Positions 16,691 through 29,400 of a stretch of DNA of 64,000 bases are shown here, in pieces (position 1 is the first letter of the stretch; each line of letters opens with the position of its first letter). The stretch comes from Sphingomonas sp. LY29. GTDB lineage: Bacteria; Pseudomonadota; Alphaproteobacteria; Sphingomonadales; Sphingomonadaceae. The stretch is taken from assembly GCF_035593985.1 (NCBI RefSeq), contig NZ_CP141587.1, positions 1,178,001-1,242,000 of the forward strand, written 5' to 3'. Under the pieces are notes generated by a model, which searched no databases, was not told the DNA's origin, and saw nothing but the letters and a program-made list of their open reading frames with translations. A program made the translations under genes and the position numbers.

Positions 16691-18849
16691 TGGATGGTTT
16701 CCTTGTTGGTGGCGTTGGCCAAGCGGCCCATCACTTCGTCCCGCGGTCCGTCGGCGATGATGCGGCCAGCGTCGATCACGATCAGGCGGTCGCAGATCGA
16801 CAGCATGTTGTGGCGGTGAGTCGACACGATCAGCGACTGGTCGGGCGCCAGCGCCGTCTTCAGCCGCTCGATGAAATACATTTCGGTCTGCGTGTCCATC
16901 GCGCCAGTCGGCTCGTCGAGGAACAGCATCTTCGACGGCGACACCAGCGCGCGCGCCAGCACCAGCAGCGAACGCTGCCCGCCTGACAGCAAGGATCCGC
17001 GCTCACCCACCGGACGATCGAAGCCCGCCGCGTCGCGCGACAGGAAAATGTCCGCGCCCGATCGCACCACCGCGTCGATCAATTGCTGGTCGTTGGCCTT
17101 GGCCGCGCCGAGCATCAGATTGTCGCGCACCGAGCCTGAGAAGAGCTCGGCGTCCTGCCCGACGAAGCGGAACTCGTCGCGCAGCTGGTGCGGGTGATAC
17201 TGACGGCTGTCGAGCCCATCGACCAGCATTTCGCCATCGGTCGGCGCATAGAGCCCGCACATCAGGCGGCCGAGCGTCGACTTGCCCGATGCGACGCGCC
17301 CGATGATTGCGATCCGCTCGCCCGGCCGAACCGACAGGTCGATATCGCTCAGGCTGTCGATGCTCGCGCCCGGATAGCGAAAGTTGACGTGCTTCAGGTC
17401 GATCTGTCCGACGCGCACTTCGGGAACGATGCTGCGCGCCGCGACTTGCCGCTCGTCGGTCGCATCCATCATCCGCTGGAGCGAATCGAGCGTCGTCATC
17501 GACTGGCGCGCGCGCGTGATCAGGAAGGCGAACTGGCCGATCGGCGACATCGCGCGCCCGGCGAGCATGACGATCGCGATGATCGCGCCCATGGTGATGT
17601 CGCCGGCATTGAACAGATAGAAGCCGCCGACCACTAGTCCGACGCTGATCGCCTGCTGGCAGATCGAAGCCAGGTTGACCGCGACCGAAGTCAGCCGACG
17701 CATCCGTTCCTGCGTCGCCGCCGACATCGACGCGTAGCGGCGCCAGCGACCGAGCATCTGGCCTTCAGCGCGCGCCGACTTGAGCGTTTCGATGCCCGCA
17801 ATCGATTCGACCAGCACCGAATGCTGCAGCGAACTGTCGGCCTGCGCGTCGATCGCCGCGCTCGACATGCGCCGCTGGAGGACGAAGCCAACCGCGATCA
17901 TTGCCGCGATCCCGACGATCGGCACGAACACCAGCGGTCCCGCGATGATCGCGATCAGCACTAGGAAAATGCCGAGGAAAGCGATGTCGACCACCAGCAC
18001 GACCGAGGTCGACGCGAAGAAGTCGCGAACGCCTTCATATTCGCTGATCCGCTTGGCGAACGCGCCGGTCGAGCCCTGACGCTCGGCCATCGGCAGGTTC
18101 ATCACCTTTTCAAACAGCTTCTGCGAATATTTGGCGTCGAGCCGCCGACCGATCTCGTCGACCAGTTGCGACCGCGCGATGCGCAGGATGAAGTCAAAGG
18201 TCAGCGCGAGCACCACGCCGATGGCGAGCACCCACAGCGTCGGAATCGCCTTGTTCGGGATCACACGATCGTAGACGTTCATCGTGAACAGCGGCACCGC
18301 GAGCGCGAGCAGGTTGACGATCAGCGCGGCCAGAAGCACCGGCCAGAATTCGCGGCGCACCTTCCACACTTCGGACCAGAACCAGTGGGTGCGCCGGACC
18401 TTGTCCCATGGGCGCTCGCCCGCGCGTTCACGCGTCGGATCGGCTTCGATCGCGACCGCCTGGCCGGTGAAGAGGGGTTCGAGGTCCGCGGTCGGGACCC
18501 ACATCGCCTCGGCCGTGCCGGGCGCGAAGACCAAGGCCTCGCCGCCCTTCATCTCCATCAGCACGATCGCGCGGTCGTCGCTCAATTCGACGATGGCGGG
18601 AAGCTGTTGAAGCCGCCAGCCGGCCAGGCGGCGACGCGACAACGGCTCGCCGCGCATTCCGACCTGCTCGAGCGCGGGCTCGATCTGGTGGAACGGCAAC
18701 GAGCCGGTCGCCGAGAGCGCCAATCCGGCACGCAGCAAGACCGGGGAAGATGGTCGGTCCGCGTGCCGGGCAACGTAACTCAGGCATTCGAGGACGGGGT
18801 CGATCTCACGCGAAGGCGCAGATTCCAGCCATTGCATGATACTCAACAC
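16687..18849 (-). CDS. Type I secretion ABC transporter (permease-ATPase fusion, LapB/LssB-like)
   Basis: A 720-residue inner-membrane exporter. Residues 1-130 form a C39-peptidase-like domain that looks non-proteolytic, because the usual catalytic Cys/His pattern is not seen. A six-helix membrane domain follows (about 165-440), then the ATPase, with Walker A GRVASGKST, the signature LLSGGQRS, Walker B KMLFLDEPTGAMD and the H-loop STHRHNM. A degenerate C39 domain is typical of exporters of uncleaved RTX adhesins, where it recruits substrate. The gene sits 13 bases after tolC and overlaps sleB by four bases. Confidence 0.96.
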   Translation of the reverse strand: MLSIMQWLESAPSREIDPVLECLSYVARHADRPSSPVLLRAGLALSATGSLPFHQIEPALEQVGMRGEPLSRRRLAGWRLQQLPAIVELSDDRAIVLMEMKGGEALVFAPGTAEAMWVPTADLEPLFTGQAVAIEADPTRERAGERPWDKVRRTHWFWSEVWKVRREFWPVLLAALIVNLLALAVPLFTMNVYDRVIPNKAIPTLWVLAIGVVLALTFDFILRIARSQLVDEIGRRLDAKYSQKLFEKVMNLPMAERQGSTGAFAKRISEYEGVRDFFASTSVVLVVDIAFLGIFLVLIAIIAGPLVFVPIVGIAAMIAVGFVLQRRMSSAAIDAQADSSLQHSVLVESIAGIETLKSARAEGQMLGRWRRYASMSAATQERMRRLTSVAVNLASICQQAISVGLVVGGFYLFNAGDITMGAIIAIVMLAGRAMSPIGQFAFLITRARQSMTTLDSLQRMMDATDERQVAARSIVPEVRVGQIDLKHVNFRYPGASIDSLSDIDLSVRPGERIAIIGRVASGKSTLGRLMCGLYAPTDGEMLVDGLDSRQYHPHQLRDEFRFVGQDAELFSGSVRDNLMLGAAKANDQQLIDAVVRSGADIFLSRDAAGFDRPVGERGSLLSGGQRSLLVLARALVSPSKMLFLDEPTGAMDTQTEMYFIERLKTALAPDQSLIVSTHRHNMLSICDRLIVIDAGRIIADGPRDEVMGRLANATNKETIQ

Positions 18850-18862
18850 CCGTCCCTTTCAC

Positions 18863-20359
18863 TTACTGTCCGTCCACCGGCGCCGGGGCCGGCTCCGCGG
18901 GAACGGGCTCGACCGGAACCGGCTCGGCAACCGGCGCCGCGGCCGTAGTCGTTCCTACCGTGTCGGGCGGACCCATCCGCGGATACGGAATGCTGTTTTC
19001 CTGGCGATCCGATGCTGGGATCGGATTGACCCGATAGCGCGACCGCTCGTCGCTCCATGCCGCGGTCGGCATCGACACGCCCATCGCCTCGATCAGGCGG
19101 TTTGAAGCGGCGAGCACCCGATACTGGGCGTAGAGCTTGGCAAGGCGAGCCGTCTCGGCCTGTGCCTGGACGTTCTGGCGCGTGTTCTGCGCATCCAGCA
19201 CGTCGAGCAGCGAACGGCGGCCGACGTTGAACTGCTCGCGATACGACAGCAGCAGGTCGTCCGACACGCGGCTCTGCGTTTCGAGCTCGCTCACCAACCG
19301 CGTCTGGTTGGTCAGCCGGCTCCATGCCGCGCGGGTGTCCTCCTCGGCGCTGCGCGTGACCTGGAACAGGCGGGCGTGCGCTTCGTCGGCGCGATGCTTC
19401 TGCTCGCGCACGTTGGCGGTGTTGGTGCCGCCGTCGAAGATTTTCCAGCGCATCACGACGCGCGCGCCGAGGTCGCGGGTGCGACCCTGGAAGCCGTCGA
19501 TGTCGTCGCCGTAGCGGGCGGTGCCTTCAAGGTTGAAGCGCGGTCCAAGCTCCGACTGCGCGACGGTCACGACTTCGCGCGCGGTCGACAGGTCGGCGAT
19601 CGCTTCCTGAACCCGCGGGTTGTTGTCGCGGGCCACTGCTTCCGCTTCAGCCAGCGACGCCGGCATGGCGGCGGCCAGGTCGGGCGGCATGGTGACCTGG
19701 TCGATCGGAACGCCGGTCAGCGTCTGGAACTGGATGCCGGCAGTGTCGAGGTCTTCGCGCGCCTCGGTCACCCGGGCCCGCGCCGACTGAAGGCGCTCTT
19801 CGGCCTGCTGCTGATCGGCGATCGAAATCGATCCGCGCGACACGCCTTCGCGAAGGTCGCCGGCAAGCCGTTCGTGGAAGGTCGCATTGTCCGACGCGAT
19901 CGCGACCAGCCGCTGTTGCAGCAGATAGTCGATGTAAGCGCGGCTGACGTTGAGCGCGACATATTCGCTGCGCTCTTCGATGCGCGCCGCGGCGGCGTCG
20001 GTGCGCGATGCCTGGCGACGAATTTCGGCGTTGCGGGTGCCCATGTCGAACAGCAATTGGTCGACGACCACCTGGCCTTCGACGGGCTCAAGCCGATCGC
20101 CGGCGATGCCGAGCGCACGACGCGTCGGGTTGCGCAGCTTGCGCACGCCCGCCGATGCCTCGACCGACACGCGCGGCAGCCACAGGCCCTCGGCCTGGCG
20201 GCGTTCCTCGCGGGTTGCCGCTTTGTTGGCGACGGCCTGCCGAATCTCGGGATTGCTCGTCAGTGCGGCTTGAACCGCGTCGCGCAGATCGACCGCATAG
20301 ACCGGCGAAGCGCAAAGCAGCGCCCCCGGCACGATCAACGTCCAGTGCTTCCTCGTCAT
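18863..20359 (-). CDS. TolC-family outer-membrane channel of the type I secretion system
   Basis: About 498 residues, with signal peptide MTRKHWTLIVPGALLCASPVYA. The two TolC-type repeats are visible, with LRDAVQAALTSNPEIRQA at the start of the first and LAEAEAVARDNNPRVQEAIAD at the start of the second. Long coiled-coil helices follow each. The last 50 residues are Pro/Ala/Val/Glu-rich and probably periplasmic. I chose the ATG at 20359, preceded by GGGGAAGAC; the frame stays open to 20473, but that extension runs into the adhesin coding end. It is LapE/AggA-like in context and gives the adhesin its outer-membrane pore. Confidence 0.94.
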   Translation of the reverse strand: MTRKHWTLIVPGALLCASPVYAVDLRDAVQAALTSNPEIRQAVANKAATREERRQAEGLWLPRVSVEASAGVRKLRNPTRRALGIAGDRLEPVEGQVVVDQLLFDMGTRNAEIRRQASRTDAAAARIEERSEYVALNVSRAYIDYLLQQRLVAIASDNATFHERLAGDLREGVSRGSISIADQQQAEERLQSARARVTEAREDLDTAGIQFQTLTGVPIDQVTMPPDLAAAMPASLAEAEAVARDNNPRVQEAIADLSTAREVVTVAQSELGPRFNLEGTARYGDDIDGFQGRTRDLGARVVMRWKIFDGGTNTANVREQKHRADEAHARLFQVTRSAEEDTRAAWSRLTNQTRLVSELETQSRVSDDLLLSYREQFNVGRRSLLDVLDAQNTRQNVQAQAETARLAKLYAQYRVLAASNRLIEAMGVSMPTAAWSDERSRYRVNPIPASDRQENSIPYPRMGPPDTVGTTTAAAPVAEPVPVEPVPAEPAPAPVDGQ

Positions 20360-20393
20360 GTCTTCCCCCTTCTGGTCAGTACGCTTGGCCTCC

Positions 20394-20408
20394 CCCCGTC
20401 CACCGGGG
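20394..20408 (-). other. Small hairpin between adhesin and tolC
   Basis: CCCCG and CGGGG pair around a five-base loop in the 64-base gap after the adhesin stop. There is no T-tract, so it is not a full terminator. It could act as an mRNA 3'-stability element that keeps adhesin and secretion-gene levels different. Confidence 0.3.
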
Positions 20409-20423
20409 AGAGACCCGATTGGG

Positions 20424-23400
20424 TTAGCCGTTAACTGCCGGCTGAACCGCGTCATGATGGAGCTGCATGGCATCCATCTTGAACATCATGTCGGCGATCG
20501 GAGCGCCAGCCTCGCCTGCGCCCATGTCCCAGGCCGGCACGTGCTCGACCATCGGGCTTGCCAGCGCATGACCCGCGCCCTGGCCGGCATCGCCGACCGC
20601 GGCATCGATGAGCGCGTCGACCGCTTGCCCATGCTCGTTTCCGGCAAGGGCGTCGGCGAGGATCTTCTCCACCAGACCGTTCACCTTCGACTCGGGCGCT
20701 AACCCTGCCGACGCAAGCACTTCGGCCGACGGCATCGCGATCGACGGGGCGACCAGGCTGGCGGGCGACATGTCGTTTGCCGGACCCTGATCGACGTCGT
20801 TCGCTGCATGATCGGGCGTACCGGCGGCGTGGCCGGCGGCCGCATCGAACGTCGCGGCGTCGCCGCCACGGTCGCCGGAGCGTCCGCTGCCGTCCGGCGC
20901 CGCAATGGCTTCGGACTGATCGATCGTGTCGGTCGACAGGCGATTGATCGACCCGCTGCCGTCATTGCCATCGAGGTGGTCGGCCGCGACTTTCGACACC
21001 TGCATGTCGGTGATCGAGTTCGTCGTTTGCGACGATGCGTCACCTAGATCCTCGGCTGCCACCGGGGCGGCAAGGCCGACCGTCGCGATGGCACCCGCCA
21101 TCACCGCCGTGTTGACGTTTGCCGCAACCCGCGCTTCTTCCAGCGTGCGGAAGCCCCCGATGAAGCTGCTGTCGGGCGCCGAATTGCTTGTCGTCGCAAT
21201 CAGCGTCGCGGGTGCGACTACCGGCGTCAGGATGACCGTCTGGGTCGATCCATCGGAGAGGTCGTAGCGGATGGTCGTATTGACGCCGGTGTTGACCGTC
21301 GAAACTGTCTGCCAGTTGTTCCCGCCACCGTCGACGTCGACCTGCAGCAGGCCGGTCGTGGTGAGCCGGAGGAACTGGCCGGTTACGACATTGGTCGCGG
21401 CGGTCACGCTCAAGATCTCGGTGATGTCGATGATCTCGCCAGCGGTGTAGTCGTTGATGATATCGACGTTGCCCGGCCCGTTGGTGATCGCCGCATTGCT
21501 GAGGATGAACGTGTCCACGCCGGTGCCACCCGTCAGCGAATCCGCGCCGACCCCGCCCCGCAGGACGTCGTCGTTGGCGCCGCCGTCGAGCAGATCGTTG
21601 CCGCCGTTGCCGTACAGGAAGTCGTTTCCGCCGAACCCGTTGAGCGTGTCATCGCCGCCGTTCCCGGCAATGGTATTGTTGTCGCCGTTGCCGTTGATGA
21701 CATTCCCGCTGCCGTCGCCGGCCGAGCTGCCGGCGAACAGCGGAATGATCGTTGTCTGCACCTGTGACGTGACACTGTCGCCGTCCGCGTCGGTTCCGAC
21801 GACCGTGAAGTTCTGGTCGATTGGCGTGCCGGCGCTGGTCGATCCCACAGAGAAGATGTTGAGATCGAAGGACTTGTTGATGTTGCCCGGGTGCTCGACG
21901 AGGACCGCGTTGAAATCGGTCGCGGTGTCGATGCCGTACTGGTCGCCGGCCTGCATCCCGACGAACGTCACCGACCCGTTGGCGTTTTTCGTCACCGATA
22001 CGCCGGTCGTACCGATCGCGGTGGTCGACCCGACGGCCAGGCCTGTGATGTCGAGGCTCTGCTCGACCCCCGCGCCATTCGGATCGACATAGACCTTGGT
22101 GATCGCGACGAGCACTTCGCCGTCGGCCGCCAGCGTTCCGGTCGTCCGGGGCAGGTTCTGGTCGTCGTCCGCAAGGATTGCATTGACGAGGATGTCGACC
22201 GCCGCGCCCGACTGGGTCTGCGACACCAACTGTTCGAAGTGCGTCGTCTCATAGTGGCCGGCATAGGAGAAGCCGGTCGGCTGACCCGCGTCCGTCGTGA
22301 TGCCGGTGACGATGTCGATCCGAAGCGCGGCGCCGGGATTGATCGCTTGGCTGTCGACGCCGATACCGGTCTGGCTGCTGTTGACGGTGCCCTGCCCGCC
22401 GCCGGCACTGCGGCCCGACAGCAGGATGTCGATATCGCCTGGATTGTTGGTCCCGTTGTCGGCGCCCAGCGTCCGGATTCCGACGTTGCCCGACTTGGTG
22501 TTGGCAAGATCGGTGAACGACGTTTCGGTGCCGTTGGAAATCACCGAGTTAACGTCGAAGGTGTAGGTGCCCGTCACCGGATCGAGCGTGACCGTGTAAC
22601 CGATTGTGCCCGCCACACCCGTGCTGTCGGTCGTCGCGCGGATCGTGCCCGTGCCGTCGCCAAACAGGTACAATTGCTGGCTGCCGACGCGGAGCACGTT
22701 GCCGTTGAGGTCGGTCGCGACCTGGCCGTTGGTGATGTCGAACACAAGCGTTCCATACCCGTCGGCCCCGATCGTAAGGTTGAGCGGCGCCGTGATCGGT
22801 GCGCTGTTCCCGTTGAGCGACGCGACCGAGGTCGGCGTGAACGGCGATGGCATGTCGTCGTCGAACGTGATCGCGAGATTGGCGTCGTCGAAATCGCCGT
22901 CGCTGTCGGTGACGCGGAAGGTCAGGTTGGCGATCGCGTCATTCTCGGCCGCGCCTGCGGCGTGAAGGACGTTGTCGACCAGTGTGACGGTATAGTCGCC
23001 CGTTGTCGGGTTTACCTGAACGGTGAACAGCAGGCCGCGCGGCCCGGTTGCATTGAGCGTGTTGGTGCCCGCATTCCAGGTGTAATTGACGGTTTCGGTC
23101 CCGACCGTTCCGCTCGTCCCGCCCATGCCGGCAAGGCTGAAGCTGGCGACCGTATCGCCGCCGGTCGTGGCCGTGAACTTGCCGTGATAGATGGCTTCGC
23201 TCGGATTGACCGGTGCTTCCTCGAGCGCGTTGGCGTTGAGGTCGCCGTTCGTGCTGGCCGCGTTGCCGCCCGCCAGCCCATCGTCATCGACCGCCGCGAC
23301 ATTATCTGCCGCCGTCGGCGTGGAATCCGGGATCAGGTTCAGCGTGACCGTCGCCGTCGACGTATCCCCGTCAAAGTCGGTGATCGTGTAGGTGAAGGTC

Positions 23401-26400
23401 GGGTTACCCTGCTGGCCCGCAACCGGGGTGAAGGTGAACTGCCCCGTGGCGGCGTTATAGGTCACGGTGCCCTGCGATGGCTGGGTGAAGGTGACGTTGA
23501 CCGTCGGATTATTGTCGGTGTCGACCCCATCGGCGCCGAACTGATCGTTGCCGAAGACGCCGAAAGTGATCGGCGCGTTCTCGGTCGTCTGGTTGACGCT
23601 GTCGTTGGTGGCGACCGGGCCGTCGTCGGCGAAACGGATGTTGCCGCCCAGGTCGATGACTTCCGAGTCCGTCGCGACGTCGCCGTCGCCGTCCGTCAGG
23701 CTGGACGACGCAGTCAGCGAGATCTTGCCGTTGGCAAGGATCGCGAACTGATCGTCGAATGGCGCTGTCGTCACGCCTTCTACCGAGTGATCGACCTGCT
23801 GATACTGGGTCAGCGTGACCACGCCCAAACCGTTCACGGCGATCGAGAACACCACCGCCGGGTCGGCCGCGCCGGTCGGTGCCGACAGGGCGGTCGATCC
23901 GTAGATCACCCCGCCGACGTTGTAGAGATTGATCGCGACGCCGTGGCTGGACAGCCCCGACACCGCCGACGTCACCGCCAAGGTGTAGGCGATCGGGGTC
24001 GCGGTGCCGCCATCCGCACCCGGTGACGACGAAAGCTGGAACACACCGCCGAAGTTCGCGGTGGAAACCGCCGTGTCTTCCGCGGTCGGAATGCCGTCGG
24101 TCTCCGCGTCCTGCGTCGTCAGCAGGATGCCGCCTTCGTTGGTCTGCGTCACATTCACGATCGGCGTGTCGTCGTCGACGTTGATGCTGATCGTGCCCGG
24201 CGCCGGATCGCCGTCAGCGTCGGTGACGGTGTAGTTGACCGTGAAGGTCGCATTGTTCTCGTCGCTACCTGCGGTGTGCATGATCGGTGCGTTCTGGACC
24301 ACCGAGTAGGTGCCATTGGCATTGACCGTGACCGTCAGGACGGTGGTCCCGCCCTGCTGGACCACGACCACGCCCGCGCCGCCCGACACGTAAGTGAAGC
24401 CTGCCGGAGCGCCGGCGGTGCTGACCGAGAAGGTCAGCGTGCCGTCACCGCCCGAACCGGGCAGCGTGCCGCTGGCATTGACGGAGTTGGGATCGTCGCC
24501 GGTGCCATTCGGATTGCCGCCCGGCAGCGCGTCGTCGTCAAGCTGGACGTTGACGTTGCCCGCCGTCGGCACGTTGTCGCCGATCGAGATGGTCAGCGTC
24601 GCGGTGACGCTGTCGCCGTCGCCGTCGGTGAGCGTGTAGGTGAAGACTTCGTTCTGGCCACCGCCGGCACCGGGGGTGCGGGCATAACTGTAGTCGCCAT
24701 TGGCGAAGATCGTCAGCGTGCCAAACTGGCCGGCAATCGTCGTCGATCCGCCAGCCGGGACTGCGACGCCGGGCGCCGCATTCTGGCTGTTGTCGATGAA
24801 GCTGATGCGGCCGCCATCGGCACCCGGCGCGTCGGCGTTGCCGTCGCTCGCATTGCCATCCTCGGCCACTGCCACTTCAGCGCCAGTCAGGACGTTGCCG
24901 GTCGCCGGACCGTTCGACCCGACCGCGATCGCGTCAGTATCGTTGGTTGCAGAAGGTCCGTCGTCGCGGAAGCTGATCGAAGTGCCGATGCCGATGCTCG
25001 ACGACGCAACGTCGCCATCCTTGTCGGTGATCGTCGCCACAACGCTGATCAGGTTCGCGGCGCTCAGCGTCGCAACCTGGTCGGGTCCGGTGTCGGGGGT
25101 GTGGACGATCGCACGAAGCTGGTCGAGCGTGACCGTGCCCGCGGCATTGATCGACACGGTAAAGGCGATCGGCCCCGCCGCGCTGCCGACGCGGCCTTCG
25201 ACCACGCCACTGGCGTTGACGTAAAGCAGGATCGCCTGACCGGTGGCCGTATCGATCAGGCCGGAATTGGCGCCAGTGGCGCTGATCGTCACGCTGTAGA
25301 CAGTCGTGCCCGCTCCGTCCGCGCCGTAGGCGCTGGTGAAGTTGTCGGCGAAGTTCGCGGTCGCGTTGAGTGCAAGGTTGGTTTCATCGACCTGCAAGGC
25401 GTCCGGCGCCGCCACCGCGCTGATCGTCGGACCATCGTCGGTAAAGGTAAGACCGCCACCGATGTTGACCGTCTCGCTATCGACGTCGCCGTCGCCATCG
25501 GTGACCGTCGCGGTCAGGGTGACGAGGTTGGCCGCGGCCAGCCCTTCGACATCGTTGGCGGTGACGTTGGGATCGTGGATCACTGCACGGATCTGGTCGA
25601 GGGTGACCGTTCCCGCCGCGTCCACGCTAACCGTGAAGGCGATTGCACCAAGTGCGCTGCCGACGCGGCCTTCGACCACGCCGCTGCCGTTGACGTAGAG
25701 CAGGATCGCCTGGCCGGTGGCGGTGTCGATCAGGCCCGAATTGGCGCCTGCCGCCGACACGCTCAGCGCGTAAGCGGTCGTGCCCGGGCCATCGGCGCCA
25801 TAGGCAATCGTGAACAGACCGGCGAAGCTACCGCTGGCGTTGAGGGCAAGATTGGTTTCGTCGACGTTGAGCACCGGCACCGGCGCGCCGGTCGGCGTCA
25901 CCGCAGGGCCGTCGTCGGCAAAGCGGATGTTGCCGCCAAGGTCGAGGCTTTGGGTCGAGCTTGCGCTGTCCCCGTCCTTGTCGACGATCGTCGCAGTGCC
26001 GTTAAGGATCACCAGCCCGTTGCCGAGCAGCGCGAGCTGCGCGTCATAGTTGCTGCCCGAACCGGGGAGCGCATGGTCGATCTCGGCGAACTGGGTCAGC
26101 GTCACCACGCCAGAGGTCGCATTGACCCCGATCGTGAAGATCGTGTTGCCCGCGGTCACCGCGCCGGCGCTGCCCGCGGTCGAACCGACCACGACGCCAC
26201 CGATCAGATAGAGGTTGATCGCCGCGCCATTCGAGCTGAGGCCAGACACGCTGTTGGCGACGGTGAAGTTGAAGTTCCAGCTGGTCGTGCCCGCTCCGTC
26301 GGCGCCATAGCTCGACGAAGTGATGCCGAAAGCGCCGCCGAAGTTGGCGGTTGAGGTCGCGACGTCCTGGTCAGTCGGGACACCGTCGGTTTCCGCATCC

Positions 26401-29400
26401 TGCGTGGTCAGCGTCACCGTGTTGCCGTCGGTCACGCTCGTGGTGATCGCCGGGCCGTCGTCGGTAAAGGTCAGCTGTCCGCCGATCGCAATGGTCTCGC
26501 CTTCGCTGTCGCCGTCGGCATCGGTTGCGGTCGCGGTCAGCGTGACGAGGTTGGCGGCCGCCAGTCCTTCGACGTCATTTGCCGACAGGTTGGGATCGTG
26601 GAACACGGCGCGGATCTGGTCGAGCGTGACGTTGCCAGTGGCGTTGACGCCGATCGCAAAGGCGATTGGTCCCGCGGCGCTGCCGACGCGGCCTTCGACC
26701 ACGCCACCGGCAGTGACGTAAAGCAGGATCGCCTGCCCCGTCGCGGTGTCGATCAGGCCCGAATTGGCACCCGCCGCGCTGATTCCCAGCGAGTAGACGA
26801 GGCTGCCGGCGCCGTCGCCGCCATAGCTGACGCTGAACGCGTTCGCGAAGCTGGCAGTGGCGTTCTGGGCAAGATTGGTCTCGTCGACGTTGAGCGTCGG
26901 CAGCCCGGTCGTGCTGCGCGTGACCAGCGGCGAGTCGTCCTCGACCGTCAACGTGATCGTCGCCGGGGTGGTGACCGTTCCGTCGCTGACGCTCACCGGG
27001 ATGACGATCCCGGCGAGGTCTTCCACGGCCGCATTGGCGTGGTCGAGCGGACCCGACAGGACGACTGTGTATGCGCCCGTGTTGTCGATCGTGACGGTGA
27101 CGACAGGAACGCCCCCGGCCGAACCGGTCAGAACCTGGCCATTGCCGCTCAGCGCCCAGGTCACCGGAACGCCATCGGAGGTGTAAGCACCCGCGGGGAT
27201 CCCGAGCGTGACCGTCAGCGGTTCGCCGTCGGCGTCGCTGATGGTGATCACGCCGCTGGCGGTCGCGCTATTGGTGGTGTCGGTCGGCGCGCCCGTCGTG
27301 TCGGGGTTGCCGCCGGGAAGGCCTTCTTCGGACACGGTCACTGCCGACGACACCGCCACCGGCGCGTCGTTCGCGCCGTTGATCGTGATCGTCAGCGTCG
27401 CGGTATCGACGTCGCCGTCGCCATCGACGATGGTGTAGGTGAAGACTTCGGTCAGCGTCTCACCGTCGTCGAGGCCCTGCACTGCGGGCAGGCCGGAATT
27501 GACGGCATAGCTGTAGCTGCCGTTCGCGTTGAGGACGAGCTGTCCATAAGCACCCGCGAGCGGCGTGCCGAGCGCGCCGACCGTCGCGCCGAACGCAACC
27601 GCCGAGACGACCGCATTGTCCGCACCGACATTGTCGCGAACGCCGTCGGTCGCATTGCCGTCGGTCCCGCCGATGCCCGTCAGGACGTTGCCGTCTGCGG
27701 CGATCAGGCTGTCTTCGCCGACGCTGTCAACGTCGTCGATCGCGATCGGCGCATCGTCGATGATCTGGATGACCAGCGTGTCGCTGGCGACGTCGCCGTC
27801 CTGGTCGGTGATCTGGATCGCGAAGTCGTCGAACGTCGCGTCGCCCGACGTATTGTCGGCCAGCGTGTAGCTGTAACCGATCTGGCCCGTCGCGGCGTTG
27901 TAGCTGGTGATGGTCAGCGTGCCGAAGGCGCCAACGAAGGTCTGCCCGACCGTACCGGTCACGGCCACGCCGTCGATAGTCACCGTCGCGGGGCCATCGG
28001 GCGCGTTGAAGGAGATCACGCCGGTGGTGGTCTCGCTGCCGTCATCATTGTCGCTGCTGTTGCCGTCGGCGGCTTCGCCGGTGCCGGCGGGCTCGCCGCC
28101 GTTGCGCGTCGGGAGGCCGACTTCCGACACCACGGTGCCGGCTTCGCCCTGGTCGGGAGCGTCCAGCGTTACGCCGCTGTCGGCAATCGAAATCGTCAGC
28201 GTGGCGTTGGTCGAATCGCCGTCGCCGTCGGTCAGCGTGTAAGTGAACACGTCGCTGACGCCGCCCGGCGTGCCCGCGTTGCGGACATAGGAGTAGCTGC
28301 CGTCGGCGGCGATCGTCAGCACGCCATATTGGCCGTTCACCACCAGGTTGCCCGCGGTGAAGCTGGTATCGCTGTTCGCAGGCACGTTGTTGCTGGCAAT
28401 GCCCGAGACGGTCGCATTGTCGGCGCCGACATTGTCCTTGCCGCCGTCGCCCTCGGCGTCGGTGATGACGTTGCCGACCGCCGGGCCATAGCTGCCCGAC
28501 GCGATCGAATCGGTGTCGTTCACCGCGATCGGTGCATCGTCGACGATCGTGATGACAAGGTTGGTCGACGAGGTGTCACCATCGCTGTCGGTGACGGTGA
28601 TCCCGAAATTCTCGGACGTCGCATCGCCCGACGTGTTGTCGCTGAGGACGTAGCTATAGGTGTAGCCCGCGATCGCGTTGCCGCTGATCGTCAACGTGCC
28701 GTAGGCGCCCTGCACCACGCCACCGTTGGTGACGTTGACTGCGTTCCCGCCGGCGTCGAGCACGACCAGGCTGGCGACGGTGTCGGTGCCGGTCGTGACG
28801 ATCAGCGTGCCCGCGGCGAGTTCGCGCGGATCGTCGTTGTCGGTGCCGTCGCCGTCGGCTGCTTCGCCGGTGCCGGCGGGCTCGCCATTCCGGCTCGGTA
28901 GGCCGGCCTCGTGCACGATCGTGTCGCTGCCCTGCGCAATAAGGACCAGCGGGATCGAGTCCGGCTGGAGCTGGATGGTCACGGTCGCGACATCGCTGTC
29001 GCCGTCGCCGTCGACGATCCGATACTGGAAGGTGACGATACCTTCTTCGCCAGCGCCGGGCGTGTAGGTGAAGGTGCCGTCATTATTGTAGACGAGGGAG
29101 CCGCTGCCGCTGAGCGAGCCCGCAACCAAGTTCACGGCCACTGCCGGATTATTGTCCACGTCGACGCCATCGGCACCCGGAACATCGTTCGCGAAGACGT
29201 TGATCGTCACCCGCGTGTTCTCGGTCGCCTGCGTGACCGAATCATCGTTGGCGTTGGGCACGTCGTCGATAATGCGGATGACCAGATTGTCATTGGCGAC
29301 GTCGCCATCGGCATCGGTCACCGACACCGCGTAGCTGACCGAGGTCGCGTCGCCCGAGGTGTTGTCGGTCAGCGTGAAGCTGTAGCCGATCGCGCCCGGG

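Noticed and set aside
23605..26900. Repeated DNA that could look like a CRISPR or satellite array
   Set aside because: The repeat units keep the reading frame, are about 450-520 bases long and translate to DUF5801 protein repeats. There are no short direct repeats with unique spacers.
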